Shown one piece after another: positions 1-12,427 of a stretch of DNA of 64,000 nucleotides. The position numbers and the translations under genes were made by a program. The notes under the pieces were generated by a model. The model searched no databases and was not told the origin of the DNA. It saw nothing but the letters and a program-made list of their open reading frames with translations. The stretch is from NCBI RefSeq assembly GCF_033568475.1, contig NC_133120.1, positions 86,322,151 to 86,386,150 of the forward strand, given 5' to 3'. Every line of letters begins with the position of its first letter. The stretch's first letter is position 1. The stretch comes from Henckelia pumila (lineage: Eukaryota; Streptophyta; Magnoliopsida; Lamiales; Gesneriaceae).

Positions 1-790
1 AATATATATTTTAGATAATCAATTTATAAATTGAAATTATTAACGAATTTATCAAATTTATATTTAATCAATTAAATAGTAACATTATCAATTTATAAGA
101 TAAAAATTAAATATTTTTATAATGTATATAATTTGAATCTGGGAAAGTTTTCAACATGATTTTATTTTAAATATGCAGTATTTAGTATTTGTATTGAAGT
201 TTTAATAATATATTAGATATTTGGATAAATATATATTATTTTAGAGTTATATTACGTAATCTTGAAAATTATTAAATATTGATACAAAATAATATTATCA
301 AAGTTTTTTCACCGATACTCATCTTTGGATTGATTTGTCTCAAGTTTTTAATATAATTTAATTTTTTATAAGAATGAAGATTTAAGGATATAAGTTTTTT
401 TGAAAAAAATGCATTCAAATATGATTTAAAAAAGAAAAATAATATTTATTCTAAAAAATGGTAGTAAGGTCAAATCATGTCAGAATACATTCAAATATCA
501 TAAAAAATGATTTTACAGTTCTTGCATTACAACATGATCCAGAGGGAAGTCGTGTGCAAAATTTTTAAAAATTCAAAAATAAATTAGCCTATTAAAATTT
601 TATAGGAAATTTTGTGATAATATGGGTTTTTACGGGAAGTCCGGATCTATTAGTTAGCCCCAAAAAATCTAAGATTAACGGCTCATTAACGACTCGCCGT
701 CAAATGGGGTGGTCCACGAGAATCACTGTACACCGACGCCACACGATATATACCCCCAAGGCCCAAACTCCTGTTTTCAGTGTCTCAACG
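1..790. other. AT-rich intergenic sequence
   Basis: No gene is visible here. The first 600 bases are strongly AT-rich with no coding frame. From about 650 base composition becomes more mixed, which fits the approach to the promoter of the receptor kinase downstream. Confidence 0.6.
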
Positions 791-792
791 GT

Positions 793-809
793 TGACGTGA
801 CTGACGTCA
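793..809 (+). promoter_or_regulatory. Paired TGACG motifs with a TGACGTCA palindrome
   Basis: Two TGACG cores lie 9 bases apart, at 793-797 and 802-806. The second is part of a perfect TGACGTCA palindrome at 802-809. TGACG pairs (as-1/ocs-like elements) and TGACGTCA are known targets of plant TGA and other bZIP factors. A CT-rich stretch follows, and the presumed leader of the receptor kinase lies just downstream. That the motifs act on that gene is inferred from position only. Confidence 0.4.
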
Positions 810-899
810 CCGTCTCTCTCCTTCAATGGCGCACGTTAGTCTCACATTACGACAATATGCTATTGTGAAAAGAAGAAAGCGGAACCCTCCTTACCCCAC

Positions 900-2917
900 A
901 CGCCTCCTCCCATAATATAAAGAAAAAATATCAGTTGAGGAGTACTGAATACTGATAGCTGAGGTCTGAAGTGAACGAAAGATACATTGGCATATAATAT
1001 TTACTGATTTTTCTGGTGTCAAGGGTTTGTTTGGGGAGCTGAAATATGCCACGGAATTGTTTGTTTGGAATGAAATTTGGGAGAAATTTGTTGTCGGTGG
1101 ATTTCGACTCTGGAGGGTATGGATGCAGATTTTTCTCGGGAGTGAACTGAAATCTCGCTGTTCTTATTTACTTGATTACGTAATTTGTAGATCTGGGCAG
1201 TTCTTACTCGATGGTGATGGTGCACTTAGTGAAATCGCGGCCCTTTTCTGGTGTGTTTTATGTGGCTTCTGTGGATTTTATTGCTTTCGTTTTTCGAGAA
1301 ATTTTCTGTTTCGTTTGGTTTTCAACTTTTTCATGCCAATGTAGGAAGGGTCGAGCTGACTGCATAGAAGATTTTATGTAGATGTCTGCTGGTTGCTTGA
1401 ATTTTAACTGTTTGCTTTAGTTTCTAGGAGCTGATTTAAGAATTCTTACTCTACGGGACCTTCTTTTATGTCAGTTCAAGTAACGTACCCTTTAGTTTTG
1501 TAATGTGTGCTTTGTTTTTTATTGTATTGGACTTCATGAGAGCAAATATAATAAGAAAATTGGAGTTCTCCTCAAGATTTATTGTTAAGTTTTTACTCTG
1601 TTTTCTTTCTTTTGTTTGAGAGGATGATAAAAGGAATTCCATTGGTTGGTTACTTGATTGTTGTTTCAAAAGTGGTTTATGACTAGAATGCACCATGATC
1701 TGCTTTCTGAGTAAAGAAGCGCGACAAGGTTTAAGCTTTTTACAACAATTTCCTCGACAAACTTGTCACGTCGTGTTAGCAAGCTTGCTTTTCCCTTATT
1801 TTTGACGGACTGCACCTTGCGGGTTGCATCAATGGGTTACAGCCGTGTCTATTTGTTTTATTTAATTTCGAGATACTATGTTGTGCTACATGTTCCTATT
1901 TGGGACAGTGATTTATGATACTATGGGAGGTTGCAAGTTGACCTCCAGGTGCTATGTGTTTGCTTTACTGATTGAGGATATAATTTCACCTGGGAAATTT
2001 GTTTCCGATGGTTCTGAATAACTAACATATACGGTTACAATTCGTCTTTTGTTTTATCGATATTGCTGAGAAAGGAATGTGGTTATAGATGGTTGGCCGC
2101 TTGTAATTTTTATTGTGGGAGTGCCTTGGGGTGACAAACGAATGCACTCTCTTAGTTATGAAAGAGTTACTGATCAGAATATTCTCGTGGGTTAGTAGAC
2201 AGCCACTTGTGTTTTAAAGTTTTAACTAATTACATTGGAAACTTTTTGAATCATCTGACATGTGTAGGAGTGACTTCAATGCAGTAATTTGTTTTGTTAT
2301 CACCTTGGTAAAGTATAATTGGTTCCTGCGAACCACAAAGCCTCAAGGTTAACTTTGGGCTATTTGACATGAAACAGAGCAGTGATTTGTCTCAAGTTTC
2401 AGTGGTAAAAGGGGATCAACTCACCTGATTACATTCACATTAGTGTTTTTGGTGCAAATCATTTGGTTCACATATCACTTTATGAAAATAGTCCGGCCAG
2501 TCCTTTAAAATTAAATTTTACCTGTTCACATATCTGCTTTCTGAGTAAAGAAGCAAGGTTTAAGCTTTTTACAACAATTTCCTTAATTGACCGCCCTTGG
2601 AGAGGTTCCTTATTTGTAAAACCTATCTTATCTATTTAACTAATAGAAGCTAAAGGAGGGTAATATGGTACTGGAATTTAATGAGATATGGAAAAGGCTG
2701 GTCTGGTTACGCCTATTTGGTACCTCAGACTGAATCAAGAAACATAACAGAATGATGGATAAATATTGTATATGCATCCGCAAGGGTCAGTTGAGTGTTT
2801 CTGAATAAATTTGGGATGATAAATAAGTTGGCTCGGTACTACTTTTATGCTGTGAGTGGCTTAAGTTAATTGTTAACTGCTGTTAGATTTCTCCTCCATT
2901 TTAGCAGTTCGGCAACC
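900..2917 (+). other. Presumed 5' leader and leader intron of the receptor kinase
   Basis: This stretch between the likely promoter and the first usable ATG holds no convincing coding frame. It probably contains a transcribed leader and an intron. Possible acceptors ahead of the CDS end at 2907 and at 2954. Open frames here, such as 1027-1344, resemble no known protein. The stretch includes the block at 1755-2531 that is shared with the ERD2 gene and is listed separately. Confidence 0.4.
1698..2583. repeat. Insert flanked by about 53-bp direct repeats
   Basis: A sequence beginning ATCTGCTTTCTGAGTAAAGA occurs at 1698-1754 and again at 2532-2583; the first copy has five extra bases. Between them lies about 777 bp. 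From about 1785 to 2528 this insert matches 10258-11105 in intron 1 of the ERD2 gene, in the same orientation. The first 30 or so bases of the insert have no match there. The kinase-side copy lacks about 70 bp (10682-10751) and a shorter piece near 10558. The layout is a copied donor segment between duplicated target ends. Confidence 0.8.
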
Positions 2918-5900
2918 ATGTTTCAACATTTTCTGTATGTAATCTGTATTGCAGGGTTGCTACCAAAGGGCTGTTGGTCTGTCCTCAAATCTTTTCTTCT
3001 CTTTTGTTGTTTACTATCCATCGCCGATGCAAATTTAGGAGATACGACATTAGAAAGAGAAGATTTGTATTCAGCCACAGTTCTTGTGGAAGCACGAGCT
3101 ATGCCTGAGCTTCCACTACCTGCCAATCTACCTCTATCCCTGGAAACTCGTAGAAAACATCCAAGTCCTTATGTTGCACCTGCTCGATCGCCCGGCTATG
3201 GTCATTTTGTGATTTCTTCTCCCCATTCTAGTCCTTGGCTGCCCAAACCATCAATGGAAAAGAGCGGATCAGTGCCTGCCAGCACTAACCTTCCAGCACC
3301 TCACCTTTCAGAGATTGCGCCAACTCAAGCTGAACCTAATACTATGACCACCGGTTTATCTCAGCCTCCACTTTCTCCGAGCATAGCTAGTAAGATCGAA
3401 TTGATCGAAGTTCTTCTTTTTCCATTTTCTTTCAGAAAAATTTCTATTGAATTTATTCATTGCCAGTCAACCACGGCTATTTTTTTTAATTGTTTGGGCA
3501 ATCAAGAAGGATTATGCTGAATACCTAGCTATACTATTTGATCAACAGCACTCATCCTCACTTTTTAATTCACCATTTCATTGTGGGCCTTTGTTTACCT
3601 TTTTGGCAGATTGTTGTGGACCAGACACAGTACTAAAACGGGAGAGCCGGGGATGCCACTGTGTTTACCCATTAAAGCTTGATATTCTATTATTGAATGT
3701 CTCTTCCAACCCCAATTGGAATCTTTTTCTAAATCAGTTTGCGTCTCAACTTGGTTTGTTAGTGTCACAGATTGACCTTATTAACTTTTATATGGTCAGC
3801 GCATCTGGACTTAATATATCGATGGATATCACTCCACACACTGGTATCAGTTTTTCTGCCAGTGAAGTTACTAAAATAAACTCTTCACTGTTGATGCACA
3901 AGGTGCATTTAGATCCTGCTTTAGTTGGCGATTATCAGCTTCTCAACATAACGTGGTTCAAACCCTTGATATCTTTTCAAGGTAAACTTCATGTTTCTTG
4001 TTATTGTGCTAATATCAACCCTTACTTGTTCATGATGAGTTTTAAGTTTATGGTTTTCCACCGATTGGGTTGGTGCATGCAAAGGACATAAAGAAAAAAC
4101 AGTGATTGACTATCCAAGTTGGAAATGTTGATATTTTCTTTGCATCTAGTGTCATATGGGGCAATATAAAGCCAAATGGTGGCAAAGATCTATGCTTAGT
4201 GGTATTCAAACTTTTCAGATGGCTTGACCAGGAATAAAGCTTTTGGTTGACTGTTAACCCTAATTCTAATCTGTTTATAGTATTTTTATGTCTGTCTATT
4301 TGCTGTGTCCATACCTCTATTTTATATCAGATGCATCTCCTTCTACAGTCACCACGGAAATGAAAATTAAAATGAAATAACCATTTTGTTTTCAATACAG
4401 CTCCACTATCTGCTGTATCTCCAGTTGTTGCACCACCTAAGCTTCCATCAGCTCCAGCAGCAGTCAGTACAAACAGAGAAAAACCTCCAAGTTTAGTTCT
4501 TGTCGTTGGAATTGGAGCTCTAATCCTGATTATAGCTGTAATTTCTATGGTTATAGTTTGTTTGTGTGTATCTCAGAAAGAGAAAAACGTGGAGCCTTCT
4601 AAAGAAACAGGTTTGTGAAGTATTTATTTTCTGTGTTACAGCGTTGAAATTCATACTTGATTGATCCTTTTTAGATAAGTTTTCTATCATATCTGCTGTG
4701 TTTCCTTGTAGAAGGTGGATTATTATGCCATGGGTCTTGGACCCAAATACCTGATATTTCCTTGGTTTGTGGGTTTTTAATAATTATTTCGAAAGCCAGA
4801 AATATTTCTCCTTTTTCTTACTCTTCTCCTCTTGTCTTGCTCCTTGGTTCTTTTATTCAGTTAAATTTCCAGAGCACTATGAAGGCGTTTGTTTTCATCA
4901 TTGAACCTACGCCTTAACTTATCAAAAGGACTCATTGTCATCATGGTTTACTGCCTTTTAATATTGGATTTCAATTTCCTTTTGGGGGATCTCACCTCCT
5001 ATTTTCATGGTGTGGTAGTAAAACAAAGGATTCTGGAAACAATTCCAGCTGGGGGATCTCTTCGCCATCCAACAAGTGCTCGGATTCTCGCATATGAAGA
5101 ACTAAAAGAGGCCACAAATAACTTTGCTTCTGCTAGTATCCTTGGGGAGGGTGGCTTTGGGAGGGTTTTCAAGGGTGTCTTAACTGATGGCACACCTGTA
5201 GCCATAAAGAAGCTCAGTACTGGCGGACAACAAGGGGATAAAGAGTTCTTAGTTGAGGTCGAGATGCTTAGTAGACTGCATCACCGAAACTTGGTGAAAC
5301 TTGTTGGTTACTACAGTAATCGTGACTCCTCTCAAAACCTACTTTGTTACGAGCTAGTTCCAAATGGTAGTCTTGAGGCTTGGCTGCATGGTAATTTTTC
5401 ATGATGATAGACATTATTCAAAATTTCAAGGGGATGCGTTACATCTGAAGCTTTATGTTACAGGACCCTTGGGATTAAACTGCCCACTTGATTGGGACAC
5501 TAGAATGAAAATTGCTCTTGATGCAGCTAGAGGGCTCGCATACTTGCATGAGGACTCTCAACCTTGCGTAATTCATAGAGATTTCAAGGCGTCAAATATA
5601 TTACTTGAGAACAACTTCCATGCTAAAGTTTCTGATTTTGGTCTAGCAAAACAGGCTCCTGAGGGTCGGGCTAACTACCTATCCACCCGTGTCATGGGAA
5701 CTTTTGGGTTGGTCTTTTTCTTAACCATGTCTCCATTTTGTCTTTTAAGTTCTGCAAAGCCCAACGTTTATTTTATTTGATTCAACACTTTGACAATTCA
5801 AAATCTTTACAGTTATGTCGCACCAGAGTATGCCATGACTGGTCATCTTTTGGTAAAAAGTGATGTTTACAGTTACGGAGTGGTTCTTCTTGAACTGTTG

Positions 5901-6526
5901 ACTGGGAGAAAGCCTGTAGATATGTCACAACCCACAGGCCAAGAGAACCTCGTGACATGGGTTAGTCGTTTTATAACATCCGCGTTATTTACGATTTGGT
6001 CATATGAAGTCAGTTCTTTCTCTATGTAGGTTAGGTTATGTTCGTCAAGTTAAATTGCCGATTAACTGAGAACACATTCATTGTCCTTTTTTTTAAAAAA
6101 AATGCTTGATCAACTCCAATAAAGCAATCCATGCCACGTTGTTTACAGGCTAGGCCAATTTTGAGAGATAAGGATCGACTGGAAGAACTTGCTGATCCAA
6201 CACTTGATAGTAAGTACCCAAAGGAGGATTTTATTCGGGTTTGCACCATTGCAGCTGCTTGTGTATCCCCTGAGGCCAACCAACGGCCAACTATGGGAGA
6301 AGTGGTACAATCCCTCAAAATGGTGCAGCGTATTACCGAATATCATGATTCTGCCGTAGGAACTTCCAATCACGTACCCAATTTGAGGCAGTCATCTACG
6401 ACCTTCGAATCTGATGGTGCATCATCAATGTTTTCGTCTGGTCATTACTCGGGTTTAAGTGTCTTGGACAATGAACATATATCTAGAACTGCCGTGTTTT
6501 CTGAAGATCTTCAGGAGGGTCGATGA
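2918..6526 (+). CDS. ALE2-like receptor-like serine/threonine kinase
   Basis: Predicted plasma-membrane receptor kinase of the ALE2/At4g02010 type. Exons by splice signals: 2918-3389, 3610-3981, 4401-4610, 5019-5390, 5464-5707, 5813-5960, 6149-6526. Phases agree at every junction, giving 732 codons including the stop; family members are about 700-750 aa. Residues 1-40 are hydrophobic and signal-peptide-like, followed by a proline/serine-rich stretch. Exon 2 encodes the conserved ectodomain block with [11 protein letters not shown] and [11 protein letters not shown]. Exon 3 encodes a membrane span at about 312-338. The kinase has GEGGFGRV, the lysine of VAIKK (about 415), [11 protein letters not shown] and APEYAMTG, so it looks catalytically competent. 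ATG 2918 is the first ATG in frame, but a start in an upstream exon spliced at 2907 or 2954 remains possible. ALE2 acts in epidermal and cuticle development in Arabidopsis; whether this is its orthologue or a sister gene cannot be told here. Confidence 0.88.
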
Positions 6527-6529
6527 CTA

Positions 6530-7471
6530 TTTTTCATTGGATGGCGCATCGAGGCTTGAGTCATTTTAACCATTTAGTGAAACAGTCCAGGCGATGGTTA
6601 TATTGAGATGGATTGCATGCTTCCTTCAGGATTCAAGAAAGGATGCCTGCAAACTGTTTTAGTAAGTTTCATTATTAGTTCCCCACCGAGTTTTAGGCCT
6701 TTGTGTTGAGTTGTTACTTTGTAAATATGTTTGGTTATCGAACTAATTGACTTCGGGATCCCGTTATTTTACTTTTTTACAGTCAATCTTACCATTTGTT
6801 TTGATTTTTTAATTTATAACTAAATGAATTTCACATATTTATGGAATTAAATTCTATTATATTTGGGGTTTATTTCAACCTATCTTTACAGGCACTACTC
6901 CCATGATAGATTTAAGTGTTTTCATTTAACAATACATGTGGGGTTCACTAAAAAATAATGAATCCCACATTTATGATGAATGAGAACCGTTAGATGTATG
7001 TCAAGGCAGTGCTGTATAACATTTCAGTTCTAAATATATATATAATGCTCGATAAATTCTTTGTATCGCTCGGCTATTTGTCAGGAACGTCTTTATGCAG
7101 ATTCGAGGCAGGAAATCTACGCGACTTTTATTTCGAATAAAATGTAGTTAAATTGACCTTCAAAGGCATGCAAAATAATATGTAACTTTTTTTATTTTCC
7201 CTAAAATATATAAGAGAATATCGATTAATAATTTTGCAAAACAATTGATAACTCTAACCCTTTAATATTTAAATAAATAACTAACATTTTTATCGAAAAA
7301 ATATTCAGAAAAAAAAAGAGAAAAGAACCCAAAAAGCAAAAGAAAACACATCGTCAAAACAAAAAAGAGCAAAAAGAACTATTCCCGATTCTCTCTTTAT
7401 ACATACATAACCCTCCAATCCATTTCACTTCTCTCTCTCAAACTTTACCAACTTGCATTTGCCAGCCAGGC
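6530..7471. other. 3' UTR of the kinase gene and promoter of the X8 gene
   Basis: No coding frame is visible. The left part is probably the 3' UTR of the receptor kinase. The right part becomes A-rich (7280-7380), then has a TATA-like stretch near 7396 and a CT-rich run at 7425-7440 ahead of the ATG at 7472, typical of a plant promoter and leader. Confidence 0.4.
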
Positions 7472-9065
7472 ATGGCGGTGGCGGTGGCGATGTCGGTGTT
7501 GGTGTTGGCGTGCAGCGGCATAGAATTGTCGGCGGCGGCTACATGGTGTGTAGCGAGGAGTGACGCCAGTGATGAGTCTTTGCAAACAGCTCTTGACTAT
7601 GCATGTGGAGGTGGCGCCGATTGTGCTCCACTCCAATCTTCTGGGCTTTGTTATCTGCCCAACACCGTGCAAGCTCATGCCTCGTATGCCTTCAACAGTT
7701 ACTATCAGCGAAAGGGCAGCGCCCCAGGTTCTTGTTCTTTTGCTGGCACTGCCTCCGTTGCTCAAACTGACCCAAGTTCGTATCTTTTTCCATACACATG
7801 ATTGTTCTTACTTTTAGTATATATTTACCTGTTTCCATGCACAATGGGTACTTTACAAAATTTTCTGTTTTTTTTGGAGGGATTTATCTAATGTATTCTT
7901 TTGTTCTAATTCTTGGTTTTTCGTGTTTAGGTTATGGATCTTGTGTCTATCCATCATCTGCAAGGTGTGTGTATTTTCCCTGGTTTTGTTTCCTTTTTCT
8001 GAACCTCATGTTGCTTTATAGAAAGTTAGCTCGTTTGCTTTCTTTTTCTTTTTTTTTTTTTTTCTTTTTTTTTTTTTTTATCTCAGTTACTTGTGGAGAT
8101 TTTTGAAGCCTCTTTATAATATTACCTGTTGGCCAGAATTTGAAAGAATGTATCTTTTGGGGCGAACAAACGAGAAATATGGCTAGAAAATTAATGGAAA
8201 ATGTGGATGCAAGAGGTTCACTATTTTTTTTTCTTAAAACGTAGAAGCACTACGAATGTTAAAACTCCCACGAAGCTCGAAGTACAATTTCTCAAATTTA
8301 AGTCATAATTTGAACTTCGGGCGAGGATTCTTTAAAAATTCAAATTCAAGAACTATATTAACAGAGGTGATGCGATCAGGATCCTCCACTTTTGCCTCAC
8401 ACTGAGTAGTTTGAATGTTTTTCCAATGGAGAACCTTTCAGTTCCATTTTTTTAGGCTAACTTGTTTTTCATTTTAGCATCGGATACTCAATGCCAAAAC
8501 CTTTTTACAATGTATTTTTCTGCCCCTGCCCCCCAACTTTTTTTTTCTCGAGGCCACACAATTGTTGTCTTGTTAAGTAGGATATAACTTACTGTCCTAG
8601 ACATTTTTACAATTGGTGATCATATTACATAAATATATAATGTTCTTACGTTAGGACCAGAGGTCAATAGTATTGCCCTTCAAGGCGCGATGCGAGCCTA
8701 TTTTTGTTACCTGAAGAAAACTAGTGATGCAGAAACTATTAGTTTGTGTGAGTATAATTTCTGAAAATTTTACCTTTCCATGGCTTAGGTAATCTTTTTT
8801 GCATATTTTCAGCACCGCGGGAGGCATTATTGCACCAGGAGGCACAGCCACACCGGACTCAACTCCTAACACGATGCAACCACTGTCACCACCCGGAACA
8901 ACACAACCTCTATATGGAATTGGAGGGGGATTCACACCGGGCATAGGAACAGTACTCCCCGATTCCCCCAAGGCTAATGCTTCGCCTAACCCTTTGTTTA
9001 AGGCACTCTTGTCTCCAGTGACTTTCTTGTTAAGTATTACATTCGTCCTTCAAAACTACGCCTAG
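7472..9065 (+). CDS. Plasmodesmata callose-binding-like X8 protein, GPI-anchored
   Basis: Exons 7472-7775, 7931-7964 and 8813-9065 join in phase to 197 codons (196 aa), close to the roughly 200 aa of PDCB proteins. A short hydrophobic leader ends near ALA-type residues before TWCVARS. The X8 (CBM43) domain follows at about residues 24-115, with the usual cysteine pattern (TWCV, YACGGGADC, GLCYLP, GSCSFAG, YGSCVYPSS). A proline/glycine/threonine-rich linker follows, then a hydrophobic C-terminus that fits a GPI-anchor signal. X8 proteins of this layout bind callose at plasmodesmata or the cell wall; the exact family member is inferred. The 34-nt middle exon is typical of X8 genes. Intron 2 (7965-8812) holds a long poly-T run. 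Confidence 0.88.
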
Positions 9066-9893
9066 GTTGTAGATGCGTAATTTTACAACTTGTTTAGCAC
9101 GTTTTTTTGTAGCTAGATGAAGCCTTCTTTTGTATTCCTTCTGATTCTTGATTTAGTAGCTCTCTTCCTATTAATTGGGAAGCTAGATGAAGGCTGACAA
9201 TATACAAACTGGGATCATGGACCTGTACAAATTATTTGGATGGAAGAGGAAAAATGGCGCAATTTTATATATTCTTGAATGTCCGAGGCAACAAAACAAG
9301 TAACTTAAACTATGTGGTATTAGTGATATGTATTGGAATGTACGTTGATGGACTGTTTGTTTTCTTCGCAACTAAGCATAAACATCTCTCAATAGAGTCT
9401 ACGAAAACCATTTGATTAAGAAAAAAAATGTGATCCTTGTTTTTTTAACATAAAATGATTATTTTTTTTTTACTGGAACATAAAATGATTTTCAATTTGC
9501 TATTGTTATAACAATTTCTTGTTTCTCTACGTTCTTTCAAGGATTTTAGATAAAATAATATAAATTAGGAAAAAAATTACTCGAGTTTAAAAGATCTAAC
9601 TTTTAATGGATTTATTTCTTATGTTTAAATTGAAGATAGTAATTTTTTTTTTAATTTTAAGAAATAACTAAATAAAAGAGTGAGCCGGGAATTTCACCCC
9701 GGCTCCTGATTATTATAATTTTTTGTTATTTATTAATTTAAAAAACCCATTTAAGGAAAATCTAGTACTGTTACGGTGTTACCAAAAGAATTTATCGTTG
9801 CCTCTACGCCGATCTGTTTTCTGGGCTCAATAAAGCTAAAGCTTCTTCTGCTTATTGAAGGAGAGGAGGGACGAAGAGTAGAAGGTAGAAAAG
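9066..9893. other. Intergenic: 3' end of the X8 gene and leader of ERD2
   Basis: No gene is seen. The sequence is AT-rich with several T and A runs. The last 100 bases before the ATG at 9894 are purine-rich and probably belong to the 5' UTR of the ERD2 gene. Confidence 0.4.
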
Positions 9894-12427
9894 ATGAATA
9901 TATTCAGATTAGCTGGAGATATGACCCATTTGGCCAGTGTCCTTGTTTTGCTTCTCAAGATTCACACTATTAAATCTTGTGCAGGTGAGAATTTTTGTAT
10001 CCATCTTTTTTGGGTTTTTAGGCTGCATCTCAAGATCCAATAAGTATTTGATTTCTGCAGCTGGAATGACCGATTAAGGACCCTTTTATAGTTTTGCAAT
10101 TGTATTGCTGTGTATTTAACATAGTTCTTAAACGGTGATTGCTAGTTAACGGGTGGAAATTGGAAAGAGGATTCCAATTTGACGAGGAAAAATAATTTGA
10201 AGGTGTCGGTGTGTAATGCAGTGAAATTGGCAGAAAGAAACTCAGATCAAGATTGTTGCTTTTCCCTTATTTTGGACGGACTGCACCTTGCGGGTTGCAT
10301 CAATGGGTGACAGCCGTGTCTATTTGTTTTATTTAATGTAGGGATACTATGTTGTGCCCTTATCAAAAGAGATACATGTTTCCTGCTTGGGACAGTGATT
10401 TATGATAATATGGGAGGTTGCAAGATGACCTCCAGGTGCTATGTGTTTGCTTTACTAATCGAGGATATAATTTCATCTGGGAAATTTGTTTCCGATGGTT
10501 CTGAATAACTAACATATTCAGTAAAATTCGTCTTTTGTTTTATCGATATTGCTGACTTGATCTTGGGTGGGAAAGGAATGCGGTTATAGATGGTTGGCGC
10601 TTAATTTTTATTGTGGGAGTGACTTGGGGTGACAAACGAATGCACTCTCTTAGTTATGAAAGAATTACTGATCAGAATATGCTTCTAATTGCTAACTGTG
10701 ATGCTTTATCACCCCAGGAATCAGGTAATCAGTAACTCTTAGTCTTCTATCTTCTCGTGGGTTAGTAGACAGCCACTAGTGTTTTAAAGTCTTAACTAAT
10801 TACATTGGAAACTTTTTGAATCATCTGACATGTGTAGGAGTGTCTTCAATGCAGTAATTTGTTTTGTTATCACCTTGGTAAAGTATAATTGGTTCCTGCG
10901 AACCACAAAGCCTCAAGGTTAACTTTGGGCTACTTTGGTTGACATGAAACAGAACAGTGATTTGTCTCAAGGTTCAGTGTTAAAAGGGGATCAACTCACC
11001 TGATTACATTCACATTAGTGTTTTTGGTGCAAATCATTCGGTTCATATATCGCTTTATGAAAATAGTCCGGCCAGTCATTTAAAACTAAATTCTATCTTT
11101 TCACTTTGTTTGATGTTGACTTTGTGCCTGTGTACATAGGCATTTCTCTGAAGACTCAGGAGCTCTATGCTATTGTGTTTGCTACTCGCTACTTGGATCT
11201 GTTTGTAGACTACATCTCACTCTATAACACGCTAATGAAGTTAATATTTTTGGGAAGCTCGTTTTCAATTGTTTGGTATATGAGGAAACACAAGATTGTC
11301 CGCAGATCCTATGACAAAGACCAGGATACTTTTCGCCATTATTTGCTTCTGCTGCCTTGTTTTGTACTAGCTCTGATAATACACGAAAAATTTACTTTCA
11401 GAGAGGTAACCTGACATCACACACATCTATTACCTTTATTTTGTTGGTGTTTTTTATGGCAAATGTTTTATGTCTGTCCTTGATATGATTGATCAGGTAC
11501 TTTGGGCATTTTCCTTGTACCTGGAAGCTGTTGCTATACTTCCTCAGCTAGTCATGCTGCAGAGAACAAGAAATATCGACAACTTGACTGGGCAATATGT
11601 CGTACTACTGGGGTAACTTATCTCTCTATGTTGTTGTGACAACTAAAGATCGACATTCATCAGGAGTTTTGTTATGTATGAATTGAGTTTTTTATGATGG
11701 TAAATTGATTCTTCTTTTGAGTCACCTGATCAAGGTAAACTCGACTGCATGGTTGGTGATGGTGAGGGGAGTCACTAACCTCTACCTGATACTTGCAACA
11801 ATTATACAATTTTTGTGAAAAATTCAAGTCAACCCCTCTTGGAAGTTTGAATCTTTTGTTTCCAACCCTTTAGAGATGGTTCTCTCCAGTCCTAATTTTG
11901 TCCTGATTAATTATTTATCAGAAGTCATTGATTTCTATAATCAAAGCCATCTTCATATCTTCTTGTTTATGTTGCAGAGCATACCGAGGATTGTACATTT
12001 TGAACTGGATTTATCGCTACTTCACTGAACCACACTATGCTCACTGGATAAGTATGCCTCTCTCAGCCTCTTACACAGCACACAACTGAGCACACACACA
12101 CAAAAAAAAAAAAAAAATTACGTTGAGTTTCTGCATAATGATGATTTGATTTGTTATGAAGTAAATAGTTGTGCATAAACATTGATGCCGAGTTTGGTTT
12201 TTTCCTGCTCCAACAGCTTGGATCTCAGGACTTGTTCAGACCCTACTATATGCTGATTTCTTCTACTATTATTTCCAAAGGTATTCTCTTTTTTTCTGGG
12301 AAAAAACAAAAAGAAAGAAAAAAACTCAAAACTGTTGTAGCATGTATTTATCTCACAGGCGTGATTGTTTTTCATATTTTGCCGTTTCAGCTGGAAAAAC
12401 AATGTAAAGCTCCAATTACCCGCTTGA
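9894..12427 (+). CDS. ERD2: ER lumen protein-retaining receptor (K/HDEL receptor)
   Basis: Seven-helix Golgi/ER membrane receptor that returns escaped K/HDEL-tagged ER proteins from the Golgi in COPI vesicles. Exons 9894-9984, 11140-11405, 11497-11612, 11978-12051, 12217-12280 and 12391-12427 join in phase to 216 codons, 215 aa, exactly the length of Arabidopsis ERD2. Hallmarks are MNIFRLAGDM at the N-terminus, KTQELYAIVF, RYLDLF, RRSYDKDQDTFRH, EAVAILPQLVMLQRT, DNLTGQYVVLLGAYR, NWIYRYFTE and YADFFYYY, ending in KLQLPA. The start is the only ATG giving the invariant MNIFR. Intron 1 (9985-11139) is long and carries the segment shared with the receptor kinase leader. No missing catalytic or ligand-binding residues are obvious. 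Confidence 0.96.
10258..11105 (+). repeat. ERD2 intron-1 segment shared with the kinase leader
   Basis: About 848 bp inside ERD2 intron 1 match about 745 bp at 1785-2528, in the same orientation, with scattered substitutions. This copy is longer and contains a piece at about 10682-10751 absent from the other. It has no flanking direct repeat, so it is the more likely donor. It has no coding frame. Confidence 0.85.

Noticed and set aside
1027-1344. Open frame of 105 codons upstream of the receptor kinase
   Set aside because: It resembles no protein family, has T-rich composition and lies in the presumed leader; there is no support for coding.
2870-2917. Extension of the kinase frame upstream of ATG 2918
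   Set aside because: The extended frame begins with TTG, and the sequence has acceptor-like intron character. The first ATG in frame is 2918.
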